Below are positions 54,725-64,000 of a stretch of 64,000 bases of DNA, one piece after another. Position numbers and translations under genes: made by a program. The DNA lies in the NCBI GenBank assembly GCA_040437565.1, contig JBDOQK010000007.1, forward strand, positions 496,001 to 560,000, read 5' to 3'. This stretch comes from Albugo candida. Lineage: Eukaryota; Oomycota; Peronosporomycetes; Albuginales. The notes under the pieces were generated by a model that worked only from the letters and a program-made list of their open reading frames with translations, was not told where the DNA came from and ran no database searches. How positions within the stretch are numbered: the stretch's first letter is position 1; each line of letters begins with the position of its first letter.

Positions 54725-55025
54725 CCATATTATAAGCAGGCTAGAGATCCCCAGTAATAAGCGACACTAATCGTCATGTGAACCGATATGCAGAGAGTTG
54801 TACTCCATCACTCGGGCTTTCACTTAAAGTAGACTTCTTGTAAAGTCTTACAACCCTCGATCGTTTCTACATGTTTCAACCTTGAACATGCATTTTCAAA
54901 GCTACCCGCGACTAATCAAGCGCGATACTATCGAGGCTCATCGGGTCGCTCTAATATTAGAATTGTATACAAGATTAGCATTACTTGAGATGCATTACTC
55001 TCTCAGCTGAAAGTCCGTAATTGAA
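54725..55025. other. Intergenic, nothing recognised
   Basis: No open frame or motif noticed between MCM6 and the next hypothetical gene. Confidence 0.6.
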
Positions 55026-55631
55026 ATGGATATACAAAACGAGGACGACTACGTTGAAGAAGCTGACAATTCATACGAAGATGATTACGAGTCAGAAAGC
55101 CAATTAGAACAGAAACCGGACGGCGAGTTTAGTATTGCTGGTTTGACGTTGAATCAGTATCTACATGTCGCTCACGATGGTGTGAGCATCCGTTTCACTG
55201 AAAGGCATTGCGAAAAAAACTCGCAGTCTTACAAGAAAGTGTATAAGAAAAATTTGGGTGTTGGGGTGAACGATCACCATCCAGTATCAACACAGGTAAG
55301 ACAGAAGTTTGCGACGAATAAAGATGTATACCCGTCTCTATTACAAGTCGTCAAGAAAAGCACTAAGAAGAGTAGAGTGAATGCTCGGGCGTTCCCACAA
55401 AATGAGGTCGCGGTATGGAAGCATCCGTCGATTCTTGCACCGAAGGGACATCGATGTAAGGCTCTTGAACGCAGGAGTCAGACGAATAGCAATAGAGGAA
55501 ACGGTGCAGAGCTTGTGGCGCGTACTGTTGAGATAGCGGAAAATACATTTCCGAAATTGGCATATTCCCCTTCCATGCAATCGGTACTCAATCCGGGGAT
55601 TGAGTATGCTAGTAAACTCCCCCTACTGTGA
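55026..55631 (+). CDS. Hypothetical protein with acidic N-terminus and basic C-terminus
   Basis: Single-exon frame of 201 codons with an ATG start. The first 35 residues are Asp/Glu/Tyr-rich (YVEEADNSYEDDYESESQ). The remainder is basic, with Lys/Arg clusters and ARAFPQNEVAVWKHPS. No signal peptide or membrane segment. Family not recognised. The length and the continuous frame support a real gene, but there is no motif to confirm it. Confidence 0.55.
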   Translation: MDIQNEDDYVEEADNSYEDDYESESQLEQKPDGEFSIAGLTLNQYLHVAHDGVSIRFTERHCEKNSQSYKKVYKKNLGVGVNDHHPVSTQVRQKFATNKDVYPSLLQVVKKSTKKSRVNARAFPQNEVAVWKHPSILAPKGHRCKALERRSQTNSNRGNGAELVARTVEIAENTFPKLAYSPSMQSVLNPGIEYASKLPLL

Positions 55632-56102
55632 ACAGCATACAGAATTTTGATTATCCTACATAGATCAGTGCAATAAATTCCATCTTCGTCTTTCTATGGT
55701 GATCCGCGTAGTACCAGCCCAGAGCGTTCGGTCATGATATTTGTGTAGTCGGAGAACTTTTGGCGGAACCTGCTTGCAAAAGGTCAATGTAGTGGGCCTT
55801 ATGTGTCACGTCACCCGATACCCGATCAATGACTAAGAGTAAAACTTCTTTTTTGCTGGTCGTCTAGCTTAGTAAAGACATGGGTAGTAAGTAGGGTACA
55901 AAATAGCAATAATGAGCACACAATGTGCACGCAGTAGGAACATTGGTCTGTAATATAGTAGCAGGTGGATTCTCATAGGGTTGCCACGTCACGCGGACTC
56001 GTTAAATATGCACGATCAGAGTTCTTGTGCATAAGTCACTTTTTGTTTGCTGCGTTCAAGAGTAAACATAGTAAAATTGACTCGTAGACCAGCAATTTCA
56101 CA
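55632..56102. other. Intergenic, nothing recognised
   Basis: AT-rich, without recognisable coding or RNA features; probably holds the promoter of the proline-rich protein gene. Confidence 0.55.
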
Positions 56103-58329
56103 ATGAAAGAGGTCTCGATGCTTTCCCACTCGACAGTATTTCGAAAAATGACGCAGATCTTGCGGCTGTACAGCGTTATCAGCACAATTGCCACCTACGT
56201 ACCAAAAGCTCAATGCAACTCACCTACATCACCATTATTGCGGACGCTCTCTGAACCTCTTCAAGATTTTGGTGCGAATGCAGCAGAAACAGCTTCTCAA
56301 AGTGGAAAAGAGGTCGAGTCCTTCGTAGATATTGCGTTGGAATCCACAAACAAGACGACAGAAAGTTCAACGCAGAATGCAAATCCGGGTTGTATACAGG
56401 TGAGCGTCGAGCGATTTGCGACATATTGCATCGACGGGCCGATTTGTGTCGGACCAAAAGAAGCTCCAGGAGGAAAAAAGTGCCCTTTGAAGGGTTCCGT
56501 TGCTGTCGCCGATTGTTTTGAAGATAATAAGCAGTGTATTCTCCCCGTCGATGCACAGTGCAAGATAATAAAGACTGGAGTTTGGGGCTGCACTACAGCC
56601 ACTGGAGAGCCCAATAAAGAGCAAGTCGCTGGCGATGCAGATGCTACAAAACCAAGTGCACCATGTCCACTACCACAACCTGAATCAGGACCAGTTCCAT
56701 TGCCACAAACAGAATCAGGACCACCTTCATTGCCACAAACTGAATCAGGACCACCTCCACTTCCACAAACTGAATCAGGACCACCTCCAATGCCACAAAC
56801 CGAATCAGGACCAGCTCCACTACCGCAACCTGGAGCAGGACCGCCATGTCCACTACCACAACCTGGAGCAGGACCTGAATCAGGATCAGTTCCATTGCCA
56901 CAAACAGAATCAGGACCACCTTCATTGCCACAAACCGAATCAGGACCACCTCCATTTCCACAAACTGAATCAGGACCACCTCCATTGCCACAAACCGAAT
57001 CAGGACCAGCTCCACTACCGCAACCTGGAGCAGGACCTGAATCAGGATCAGTTCCATTGCCACAAACTGAATCAGGACCACCTTCGTTGCCACAAACAGA
57101 ATCAGGACCAGCTCCACTACCGCAACCTGGAGCAGGACCTNNNNNNNNNNNNNNNNNNNNNNNNNNNNNNNNNNNNNNNNNNNNNNNNNNNNNNNNNNNN
57201 NNNNNNNNNNNNNNNNNNNNNNNNNNNNNNNNNNNNNNNNCAACCTGGAGCAGGACCTGAATCAGGATCAGTTCCATTGCCACAAACTGAATCAGGACCA
57301 CCTTCGTTGCCACAAACAGAATCAGGACCAGCTCCACTACCGCAACCTGGAGCAGGACCTCCATGTCCACTACCACAACCTGGAGCAGGGCCGCCATGTC
57401 CACTGCCACAACCAAATATTATCTCCACGCCTCCAGGCTCACCTTCTACATACCAACCGCCTCCAGAATCCCAAATATTTCCACCTCCAGTCATTCTATC
57501 GCCTCCCCCTCCTCCTTCATCTCCTCCACCTCCACCCACCCCAGCTGTTCCACCTCCGACTCCACCTGTCGAAACGCCTCCACCGATCGAATCTCAACCA
57601 CCTCCACCTACCGGATCGCAACCACCTCCGTGCCCAGAATTGCCGAAACCATCAACACCGAAGGGTGAGCAGGAAGAATCTGCTCCATATCCTCCTCAGA
57701 CTCCACCAAATACTGCNNNNNNNNNNNNNNNNNNNNNNNNNNNNNNNNNNNNNNNNNNNNNNNNNNNNNNNNNNNNNNNNNNNNNNNNNNNNNNNNNNNN
57801 NNNNNNNNNNNNNNNNCCTCCGACTCCACCTGTCGAAACGCCTCCACCGATCGAATCTCAACCACCTCCACCTACCGGATCGCAACCACCTCCGTGCCCA
57901 GAATTGCCGAAACCATCAACACCGAAGGGTGAGCAGGAAGAATCTGCTCCATATCCTCCTCAGACTCCACCAAATACTGCCCCTTGTCCAACACTTCCAA
58001 TACCAAAAGATACTCCACCGACTCCGTGTCCCGAATTACCGAAACCACCATGTCCACTTCCTGGATGGAACGACAATGGTAAAGACAAGGAAAAAACGCC
58101 TCAAGTGGAGGAACCCGATGAAGCCTTTTCGAACGATGAGAAGAAAGAAGAGAAGAAAGCCTTGCCACCCAATAGCGCAAAATCTTTATTAGTGGACGAA
58201 AAGGGGAACTCTGCGCATGTTTCAGTCAAAACAAAGCAATCAAGCAGTAGTAGAATCGCGCTATCGTTCATGGGGACAACTACAGCTATCGTCGCATTTA
58301 CTGTTCTGAGTCTCGCTTGGCAAATATAG
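56103..58329 (+). CDS. Secreted proline-rich repeat protein with cysteine domain and hydrophobic C-terminus (frame restored when gap overlaps are removed)
   Basis: As assembled the gene is split. Removing the identical overlaps at two gaps (57021-57140 equals 57241-57360; 57553-57716 equals 57817-57980) gives one frame of about 580 aa. The N-terminus has a signal-peptide-like stretch (ILRLYSVISTIATYVPKAQC). Around residues 95-170 is a domain with at least eight cysteines (GCIQVSVERFATYC through CKIIKTGVWGC). Then follow many 10-residue repeats of the type PLPQTESGPP (30-bp DNA period) and a Pro-rich region. The protein ends in an acidic/basic stretch and a hydrophobic C-terminus (TTTAIVAFTVLSLAWQ), fitting a GPI anchor or membrane tail. 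Likely a cell-surface or wall protein; function unknown. Repeat number is uncertain. Confidence 0.75.
57141..57240. other. Assembly gap (100 N) with identical 120-bp overlap in a tandem repeat
   Basis: The offset of 220 is not a multiple of three and breaks the reading frame artificially. Because the sequence is itself a 30-bp repeat, an overlap here could also be true repeats. Confidence 0.95.
57717..57816. other. Assembly gap (100 N) with identical 164-bp overlap
   Basis: Bases 57553-57716 equal 57817-57980; the offset of 264 is in frame. Confidence 0.97.
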
Positions 58330-58422
58330 AGAAGCAGTAGAAAAATTAAGGTCAAAGGCTTTCATTACTTGCACGTTAAAACCCTTCTTCATTAGATACA
58401 TCTTTCCGACCCATAAACCTGA

Positions 58423-59796
58423 CTAAACTTCAATTGGAAGCTCTTTGCGGCTCGCCCATTCTGACCAGGAGCCATCATATACCGCAATGCTAATCAAATT
58501 CTGTTATACGACATCGTATCGGCACTTGTTGTGTACTCTACTTACTCAGTCAAGGGCTTTCCAAGAAGGTGTAAGCCAAATAAAAGAACTCCTGCAGAGA
58601 TGCCCGAGCCGCACCTTGAAACCGTGACACGTGTCGGATGATTGCTGAGTAACTAACGGGGACATCATTACTTACGTGGTTATGATGGGCGTATTGCGTT
58701 GTAAATCCACACCTTACTCACCACTGATTACATACAAGACAGATGAAGACGATGAAGGGAGGCTTACCTGCTTCTGTAAAGGCTTTGCGTATACTCGAAA
58801 GCTCACGATATTGCTATACAACGTGAGCTTAAAGAATGCGCTTAGTCACGCAGCTCAAAATCTTACCGAAAAATCATCTTCCAATAGCAAGTTTGTGAAA
58901 GGAACGTTAATGGATCCGGGTATATGGCCACTTCTTAGCCCTGAACGAGGCTCCTATGAGGACGAACTTTTTTAATGACATGTTGTCTTGCTTCCGGAAT
59001 ACGTACTGGTTCTTGTGCTGTAAAACGCTTTGAAGGACGCGCGTCGATGATCTCTGTGGCTGTATTAAGATTCTGCAAGATCTACTGCGTCCTTTAGTAT
59101 GAGTTATAATCGCATCCGCTTCCAAGCTACCTCATCTGCAGTTGCGACCAGTGTTGTCCGCGGATTTGAGATATACTTTCCAGCACCTTCTTCCATCTTT
59201 TCGGATCCTTCCGTTTCCGTATTCACCGAAAATCCGTGATTTTTCCAGCCATTGATTCCTCCTACGGAAGTTAAGCACTATATGAAATACTATGTTTTCT
59301 TGTACCATTGAGAATGTGAACATCGACGTGTCCAAAGTATTTGAACATCCACCAGCATCGGGCCGGACTGAAGCAATTATGTCCACCATATACGATCACA
59401 ATATCATTTTGAGTGATCCCAAGATCTGTCATCGCGTTCTCGAAAGCTGACGCTAGAAGGAGATTTACGCGCTATACAGGCAGTGATGATCCGCTGAAAC
59501 AAAGAGACTTACGCGTGGGCAACATGTGGGGAAGCGATGACGAAGTATCCGAGATTTTGTCAATGTCGAAGAACTTCGCATTACAAATACGCTCCTTGTG
59601 GAATTCCTCCTTTGCATTACGATTTTTATGGAGATACCTGAAAAGATAAGTTAGCAGCTACTTTTGATGATTCTTCTCAAATGGTTGATGACCATGAGCT
59701 ATCCACAAAACGCACTCTGGCAGAGACAGAGGAATCCAGTAGTGCTTTGGCTCTTTGAGGGGTTATGAGCGTGCCAAGAGAGGCTGATGCTGACAT
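58423..59796 (-). CDS. 3-Mercaptopyruvate sulfurtransferase / tandem rhodanese (ten exons)
   Basis: Ten exons: 59796-59693, 59637-59513, 59452-59306, 59261-59131, 59081-59003, 58940-58867, 58813-58768, 58712-58676, 58614-58546 and 58489-58423. All phases close; 292 aa, the usual length. N-domain: VRFVDSSW/YLHKNRN, FFDIDKISD, SLPHMLPT, VVYGG-type IVIVYGGHNCFSPARCWWMF. C-domain: EIIDARPSKRF, EPVRLRSGHIPGSINVPFTN, PIITT/CGSGISAGVLL and VYDGSWSEWASRKELPIE. The catalytic cysteine loop CGSGIS is of the mercaptopyruvate type (CG[ST]GVT) rather than the classical rhodanese type. The enzyme moves sulfur from 3-mercaptopyruvate to thiol acceptors and to Urm1/tRNA thiolation. No single frame exceeds 90 codons, so the gene is easily missed or called a pseudogene. 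Confidence 0.85.
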
Positions 59797-59886
59797 CGAT
59801 CTGACGAATAGGGAGAAATACCAGAAATGCGAATTTTACTTCTTTTTTTCTATATTACTAAAAGTAGGAGAAGTTCGGTACACTAG

Positions 59887-61030
59887 CTATTTTTTAGTCT
59901 CCCGAACGCGTTTTGCATGTTTTGCCGAGTTGATATGTCCATTGTATCGCTTCTGATTTGAGAACGATGTACCACATGTCACACAATGCAGCTTATCAAG
60001 TTTGAGCTTCGTCGGGAATGTCTTTTTTAACTCCTGATTTCGTTCTTGGCTATGGAGACTTGAAGAATCAGCCTTAAATATATACGTGCTTGCTCCTATG
60101 GTAGAAGGTGCTTCACTTCGCATTGTTGATGGAGAAGTACGTTGTGGCTGATAATGAGCATACGATTCTGCTTGAAAAGGCTTCTTCCTAAGAGAGAAAA
60201 AAGTCTTGATATAAATCGCTCTGATACACCAAATGAGTACTTGCCGCTCTAATCGAAATCCACATTGTTTGGCTTGAGCAACAACATTCCAGCGATCGTA
60301 AAAGGAATTGCTTCGCATAGTGATGTAGACAAAACCTCTCTTATTCAGAAACGACCTTGAAGCCTGCAAAAAATCCTGAATCAAACGCTGATTCTTGCAA
60401 ACATCTTCATCTGTAGCACCACCAAGGTGTGGAAAGTTAAATACGACCGCATCAAAAGTCTTTGTCTTGCACTTTATCAGATCCTTGTCCAATTTTGTAG
60501 CATCAACATTGTACAATACTGTGGCCTAGCACACACACGTTTATTACTATCTCAGATCAAAATTTCCAAGATGAGTCACCCCAGCTTTTCGTATGGCTTC
60601 GACGTTTGCTAAGACTCCAGGGTATTTTTCCTTTAGCTGCGCTTCGTTATCATAGCATGTTGCGACAAGATTTTTGCCACCCTTGCCCAAAGCACATGAG
60701 AGCTTTTACAGTGAGTTTCGGGAGTAAGATTACATACGAGATGGATCGATAAAGAGAGAGCAAACGAAAAATCACCCTCACCAACCAATAGGATTAGCAT
60801 ATTGTCAGTAAATAGCCCAACTTTTCTCGGATTTGGATTCGAGAAATTGGTGAGAGAGACGATAGATTCAATCTTTTTGTGATTTCCGGGTACTAAAACG
60901 GCATTGGAGACGGCTTCTATCTTCTTCGTGCTGGGCTGCGGTACGCGGGTTCAATATCATGCAACAAGTGCGCGTCTGGCAACCTTACCTTTGACTTCAG
61001 CTTTTTGCTCCGCTGTCTCATACTTACCAT
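59887..61030 (-). CDS. BMT5-like (DUF2431) rRNA methyltransferase fused to a C2H2 zinc finger
   Basis: Exons: 61030-60989, 60935-60738, 60681-60580, 60525-60230 and 60187-59887; introns 42-57 nt; 312 aa. The Rossmann core reads MLILLVGEGDFSFALSLSIH, GGKNLVATCYDNEAQLKEKY, VLYNVDATKLD, FDAVVFNFPHLGG and FVYITMRSNSFYDRWNVVA. These are the signatures of the yeast BMT5 family, which methylates a uridine of 25S rRNA. The C-terminus has a C2H2 finger (CVTCGTSFSNQKRYNGH..H), not part of the yeast enzyme as I recall it. N-terminus basic. The 42-nt intron has no stop and keeps the frame, so retention would also give an open product. Tail-to-tail/head arrangement: downstream end abuts the start of the sulfurtransferase (91 bp). 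Confidence 0.83.
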
Positions 61031-61091
61031 CCTGAATTTGTGTGTGGCCACGCTATATAACATGGAAGCGCTACATTTTATGGATGCTGAA

Positions 61092-63050
61092 CTATGCGAC
61101 TTTATCTGTCGACTTCTGGGAAGGTTCCGGTGAGTTGATCAGGTTCAACGTAGAATCCTTTCTTTTGGTTTTATTATCCATAGGCCAGCCTTGCACCTCT
61201 GAAATTGTGTCGTGTGGTACAAGAGAATGGGAGGGCGCTGGCATGCTTTCCTGCCGTCGCGTATTTGACGCTGATTGGACCCTCGCTGAAGAAGATGATC
61301 TTCCATTATTTGCTGACATTGGGCGAGGGGGCCTAAACAATGTAGGATGCTGTGATTCCGTTCTATTTTTGTACTGTAGTATGAGTTGACGTGATTCGTG
61401 CTGTGAATCAAAAAAGTGTAAGGCTAATAATGTTAAGGAAATCGGTTCAATTTCCACCTGAGTCCGCTGAATCTCCTCCATCAATGCCGCATTCTCCTCA
61501 CCTAGATTGATGATCATCGTCGATAAGGGCCCTTTGATGTCATATAAATCATCCTCGAGCGATTTCATTCGCGCTCTGAGCTTACGAAACTGCTCATCAA
61601 AGTGCTTGTCTCGTTCGGTTTCAGGCAGAATGGTTGCACACGTCTTGTTAAAGTGCTTTTTATCGATTTCTGCGTCTCTTAATGCATGTTCGAGAAGGCT
61701 CAATTTTTTGTCGACAGTTTGTTGATAGCTTCTCAGTTTCGCGTCAATAGCTCGTTGCACTGTTACTATTTTTTCTTCGATGACTTGTTGATTTGTGTTC
61801 AATTTTACATCGATGATTTGCTGATGATCATTAATTTCTTCACTGAGACGTTTCTGGAAATTTTCCGCCACCAGTTTGCGTTCCGATGAGATAAATGCTT
61901 CTATATCTTCTACTTGGTGGAGCGCCTTGGTCCTCTTTTCTTCAGTTTCTGAAGTTGTTGAATCAGTCTGTGTTGTGGTTGTACGCACATGTACATCATC
62001 CCTTTGCACCTTGGACTTCTCCCGCTCGAATTGGATATTCTCAGGCCTTTGATCCGATGAAAGCTCTCCTTTCAAAGCCTTTATCTTGCGATTTGTAACA
62101 AAGTTTGGTTGAACCAGCCGTGCTGCTTTTCTATCAGATTGTGAATACGCAAGAGCCATTTCTTCTCTGCTCTTCTCAAGCTGACGTTCATCAGCCTCCA
62201 CAGAAATTTTCATTTCATCTTTCAATGAAAAGTCACTTTTCTTATAATCATTGTTGGAACTTGTGATGGATATACGTTCTATCGATTCCGCATCTTTTCT
62301 ATGGAGCTGAGAATCTACAGCAAACATCCATTCAGCCGTTTTACGATTACCAACTTCGTTTTGACGTTCATAATCAGTCACATGTCGTTGTAAATTGATA
62401 AGCTCGGCATTCATTTGAGCTATTGTACGCTCAAGGCTGTACAAACCCTCTTCCTTATTCTGTCTGAAGACGCTGTGGAACTTTAAGGTATCTGATAATT
62501 TTATATCTATCCGATCATCAACATCTTTCGCAAATGACTGGAATCGATCGATAATCCTCTCTTCCACAGTCTGACATTGCTTCTTTATGTCCGATACAAT
62601 CGACTACCTTATATACATCAAATTTGAGATAAGCACAAGTTGAAGTGCTGCTTGCCTTGTAAAGCGACTTTTCTCGTTGGGACTTTTGTATCGAATCATT
62701 TGCCTCCATATCATCCTTTTTCTTTACCAGCTTGATCATAGCTTCCTTGGCACGGTCAACAAGTAAGATTGCTGCAGATTGCGATATCTGTTCGCGAAAG
62801 CAATGTTCAGCTTGTTACACTTAGACAGAAATCACTCAAAATTACCAAACCTTCGTTGACATCGCGGCATCAAGCTGCACGGTAGACACTAAAGTCGCAA
62901 AACGTTCGTTCATTTCTCGTGCATTTCGTTGGGTACACTTTGCACTCTCTCGAAGTTCCTTTATTTGCTCTTTGAGACCAGTTACTTCACGCCAAAGAAA
63001 ATTCGCGTCTGCGCAGCATTTTCAGTCTATGTCTTACAAGCGCGTTGCGT
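61092..63050 (-). CDS. Coiled-coil protein of unknown function (5' end unresolved)
   Basis: The long C-terminal exon covers about 62612-61092. It encodes an extended coiled coil (ISSERKLVAENFQKRLSEEIN, DAKLRSYQQTVDKKLSLLE). A Ser/Arg-rich tail ends PEPSQKSTDKVA. Upstream exons can be traced at about 62776-62664 (LLVDRAKEAMIKLVKKKDD) and about 63005-62839 (WREVTGLKEQIKELRE). The intron at 62612-62664 appears to use a GC donor (AAG/GCAAGC) with AG acceptor. Further 5' sequence up to about 63170 has coding-like pieces whose phases I could not close. No catalytic domain; possibly a cytoskeletal or centrosomal component. Divergent from the GABA transaminase gene. Confidence 0.7.
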
Positions 63051-63176
63051 GGCGCACCTGCAATCCCTACAGACATGTTCCAAGTTTGTCGGTCTCACGT
63101 TATGTTCATCGAACCTAAAAAAGAACAAGTCACATGATCGCGTCGAGTTTGCGTTCCGTTAGGCATCACTATCTAT

Positions 63177-64000
63177 ATAAAATCAATATAAATCGCTCTA
63201 ATTTTCGACATGCCGCATTATACACTGAATATACGCATTCCAAGATCGTCACTGAGAAGATTCCAGGACCAAAGTCGCTAGAGCGAATAAATAAGCTCAA
63301 TCGTCGACAGAATACATCCACAATCCAATATTTAGTCGATTACGAAGCAAGCTATGGCAACTATCTTGTGGACTTGGATGGAAATCGGTTCCTTGATGTC
63401 TATGGACAGATCGGATCGATTCCGCTTGGTTATAATCATCCTGGGATACTCAAAATGTTGCGAGATGAGAAAAATCTACCTTTATTGGCACAAAGACCTA
63501 GCTTGGGCCTATTTCCACCTTGGGATTGGGATGAAAGACTGGAGAGGACTTTAGGAAAGATTGCGCCGAAAGGACTGGGCGAAATCAACACTCAGATGTG
63601 TGGTTCATGTTCCAATGAAAATGCTTTTAAAGCCGCATTTATCTGGTTTCGAACAAATCAGAGAGGTGGAAAACCTCCTTCAGTGGATGATTTGGAGAGC
63701 TCTATGAAAAATAACTCTCCAGGGGCTCCGAACTTGGGTATACTGTCATTTGAAGGAGGTTTTCACGGACGACTTCTTGGATGCTTATCGACAACACATT
63801 CAAATCCGATTCACAAAGTCGACATCCCGGCTTTTGACTGGCCTGTTGCACCATTCCCAGAACTCAGGTATCCTCTCGAGGAACACCAACATTACAACGC
63901 AGCAGAGGAAAATCGATGTCTTGAAAAAACAGAGCAGATTTTACATAATTGTAATCAGCAACTTTTAGGAAAAGATGAAATCACTATTGCTGGGATGATA
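63177..64000 (+). CDS. 4-Aminobutyrate aminotransferase, partial (runs off the window)
   Basis: An open frame from about 63177 to the window end with strong class III aminotransferase features. Read in order: IPGPKSLERINKLNRRQNTS, YGNYLVDLDGNRFLDVYGQI, GSIPLGYNHPGI, RPSLGLFPPWDWDERLERTL, MCGSCSNENAFKAAFIWF, SMKNNSPGAPNLGILSFEGG, FHGRLLGCLSTTHSNPIHK and DIPAFDWPVAPFPELRYPLE. These match mammalian- and fungal-type GABA transaminase, which converts GABA and 2-oxoglutarate to succinic semialdehyde and glutamate using PLP, normally in mitochondria. The preceding NRSNFRHAALYTEYTHSK resembles a mitochondrial presequence, but no in-frame ATG is near, so an upstream exon is likely. The PLP lysine lies beyond the window. 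Confidence 0.9.

Noticed and set aside
56297-57539. Long minus-strand open frames across the proline-rich gene
   Set aside because: They are mirror frames of the 30-bp repeat; low-complexity Gly/Val/Asp translations without any start context or motif.
58423-59796. Sulfurtransferase as a pseudogene
   Set aside because: At first the region shows only scattered rhodanese phrases in different frames. With ten exons all phases close and every conserved block is present.
61042-61389. 115-codon plus-strand frame
   Set aside because: Antisense to the coiled-coil gene C-terminus and without motif.

Overview
This 64 kb window is nuclear DNA of a eukaryotic microbe, most probably an oomycete and plausibly a white-rust relative (Albuginales). 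Genes sit close together on both strands. Almost every intron I could place is only 42-63 nt long with GT-AG ends. A seven-helix receptor fused to a phosphatidylinositol phosphate kinase, typical of oomycetes, lies at 20.3-23.1 kb. The species name is inference. The family calls rest on visible motifs; exon joins were built by hand from frame, splice signals and family motifs.

Layout. 0.2-2.5 kb: POT/PTR peptide transporter. 2.5-5 kb: no intact gene, a diverged 0.48 kb duplication across a gap. 5.1-6.8 kb: divergent pair MED8 and a TPR protein. 6.8-9.9 kb: no recognisable gene. 9.9-12.4 kb: TAF12, then TDP1. 12.5-17.9 kb: a recently rearranged island with a coiled-coil gene, broken partial copies, a segmental duplication and an inserted LTR-like element made of small hairpins. 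17.9-20.3 kb: gene-poor, with a long near-perfect inverted repeat. 20.3-29.5 kb: receptor-PIP kinase, NRDE2-like protein, PP2C phosphatase. 30.0-30.5 kb: decayed PP2C copy. 31.2-45.3 kb: DENND6-like, WRAP73-like, eRF3, a hypothetical acidic protein, a giant EF-hand/FN3 protein and prefoldin 4. 45.4-54.7 kb: CCT4, histidine phosphatase, membrane protein, metallophosphatase, MCM6. 55-58.3 kb: hypothetical protein and a secreted proline-rich repeat protein. 58.4-64 kb: mercaptopyruvate sulfurtransferase, BMT5-like methyltransferase, coiled-coil protein and the start of GABA transaminase.

Most genes are core eukaryotic functions: transcription (MED8, TAF12), translation termination (eRF3), protein folding (prefoldin 4, CCT4), DNA replication and repair (MCM6, TDP1), membrane traffic (DENND6) and metabolism. 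They do not form one pathway. The accessory features are the receptor kinase, the proline-rich surface protein and the coiled-coil island.

Assembly caution. There are nine 100-N gaps. At seven of them the sequence left of the gap is repeated exactly to its right, so contig ends overlap and were not merged. Taken at face value this duplicates coding sequence in the NRDE2, proline-rich and coiled-coil genes; corrected lengths are given.
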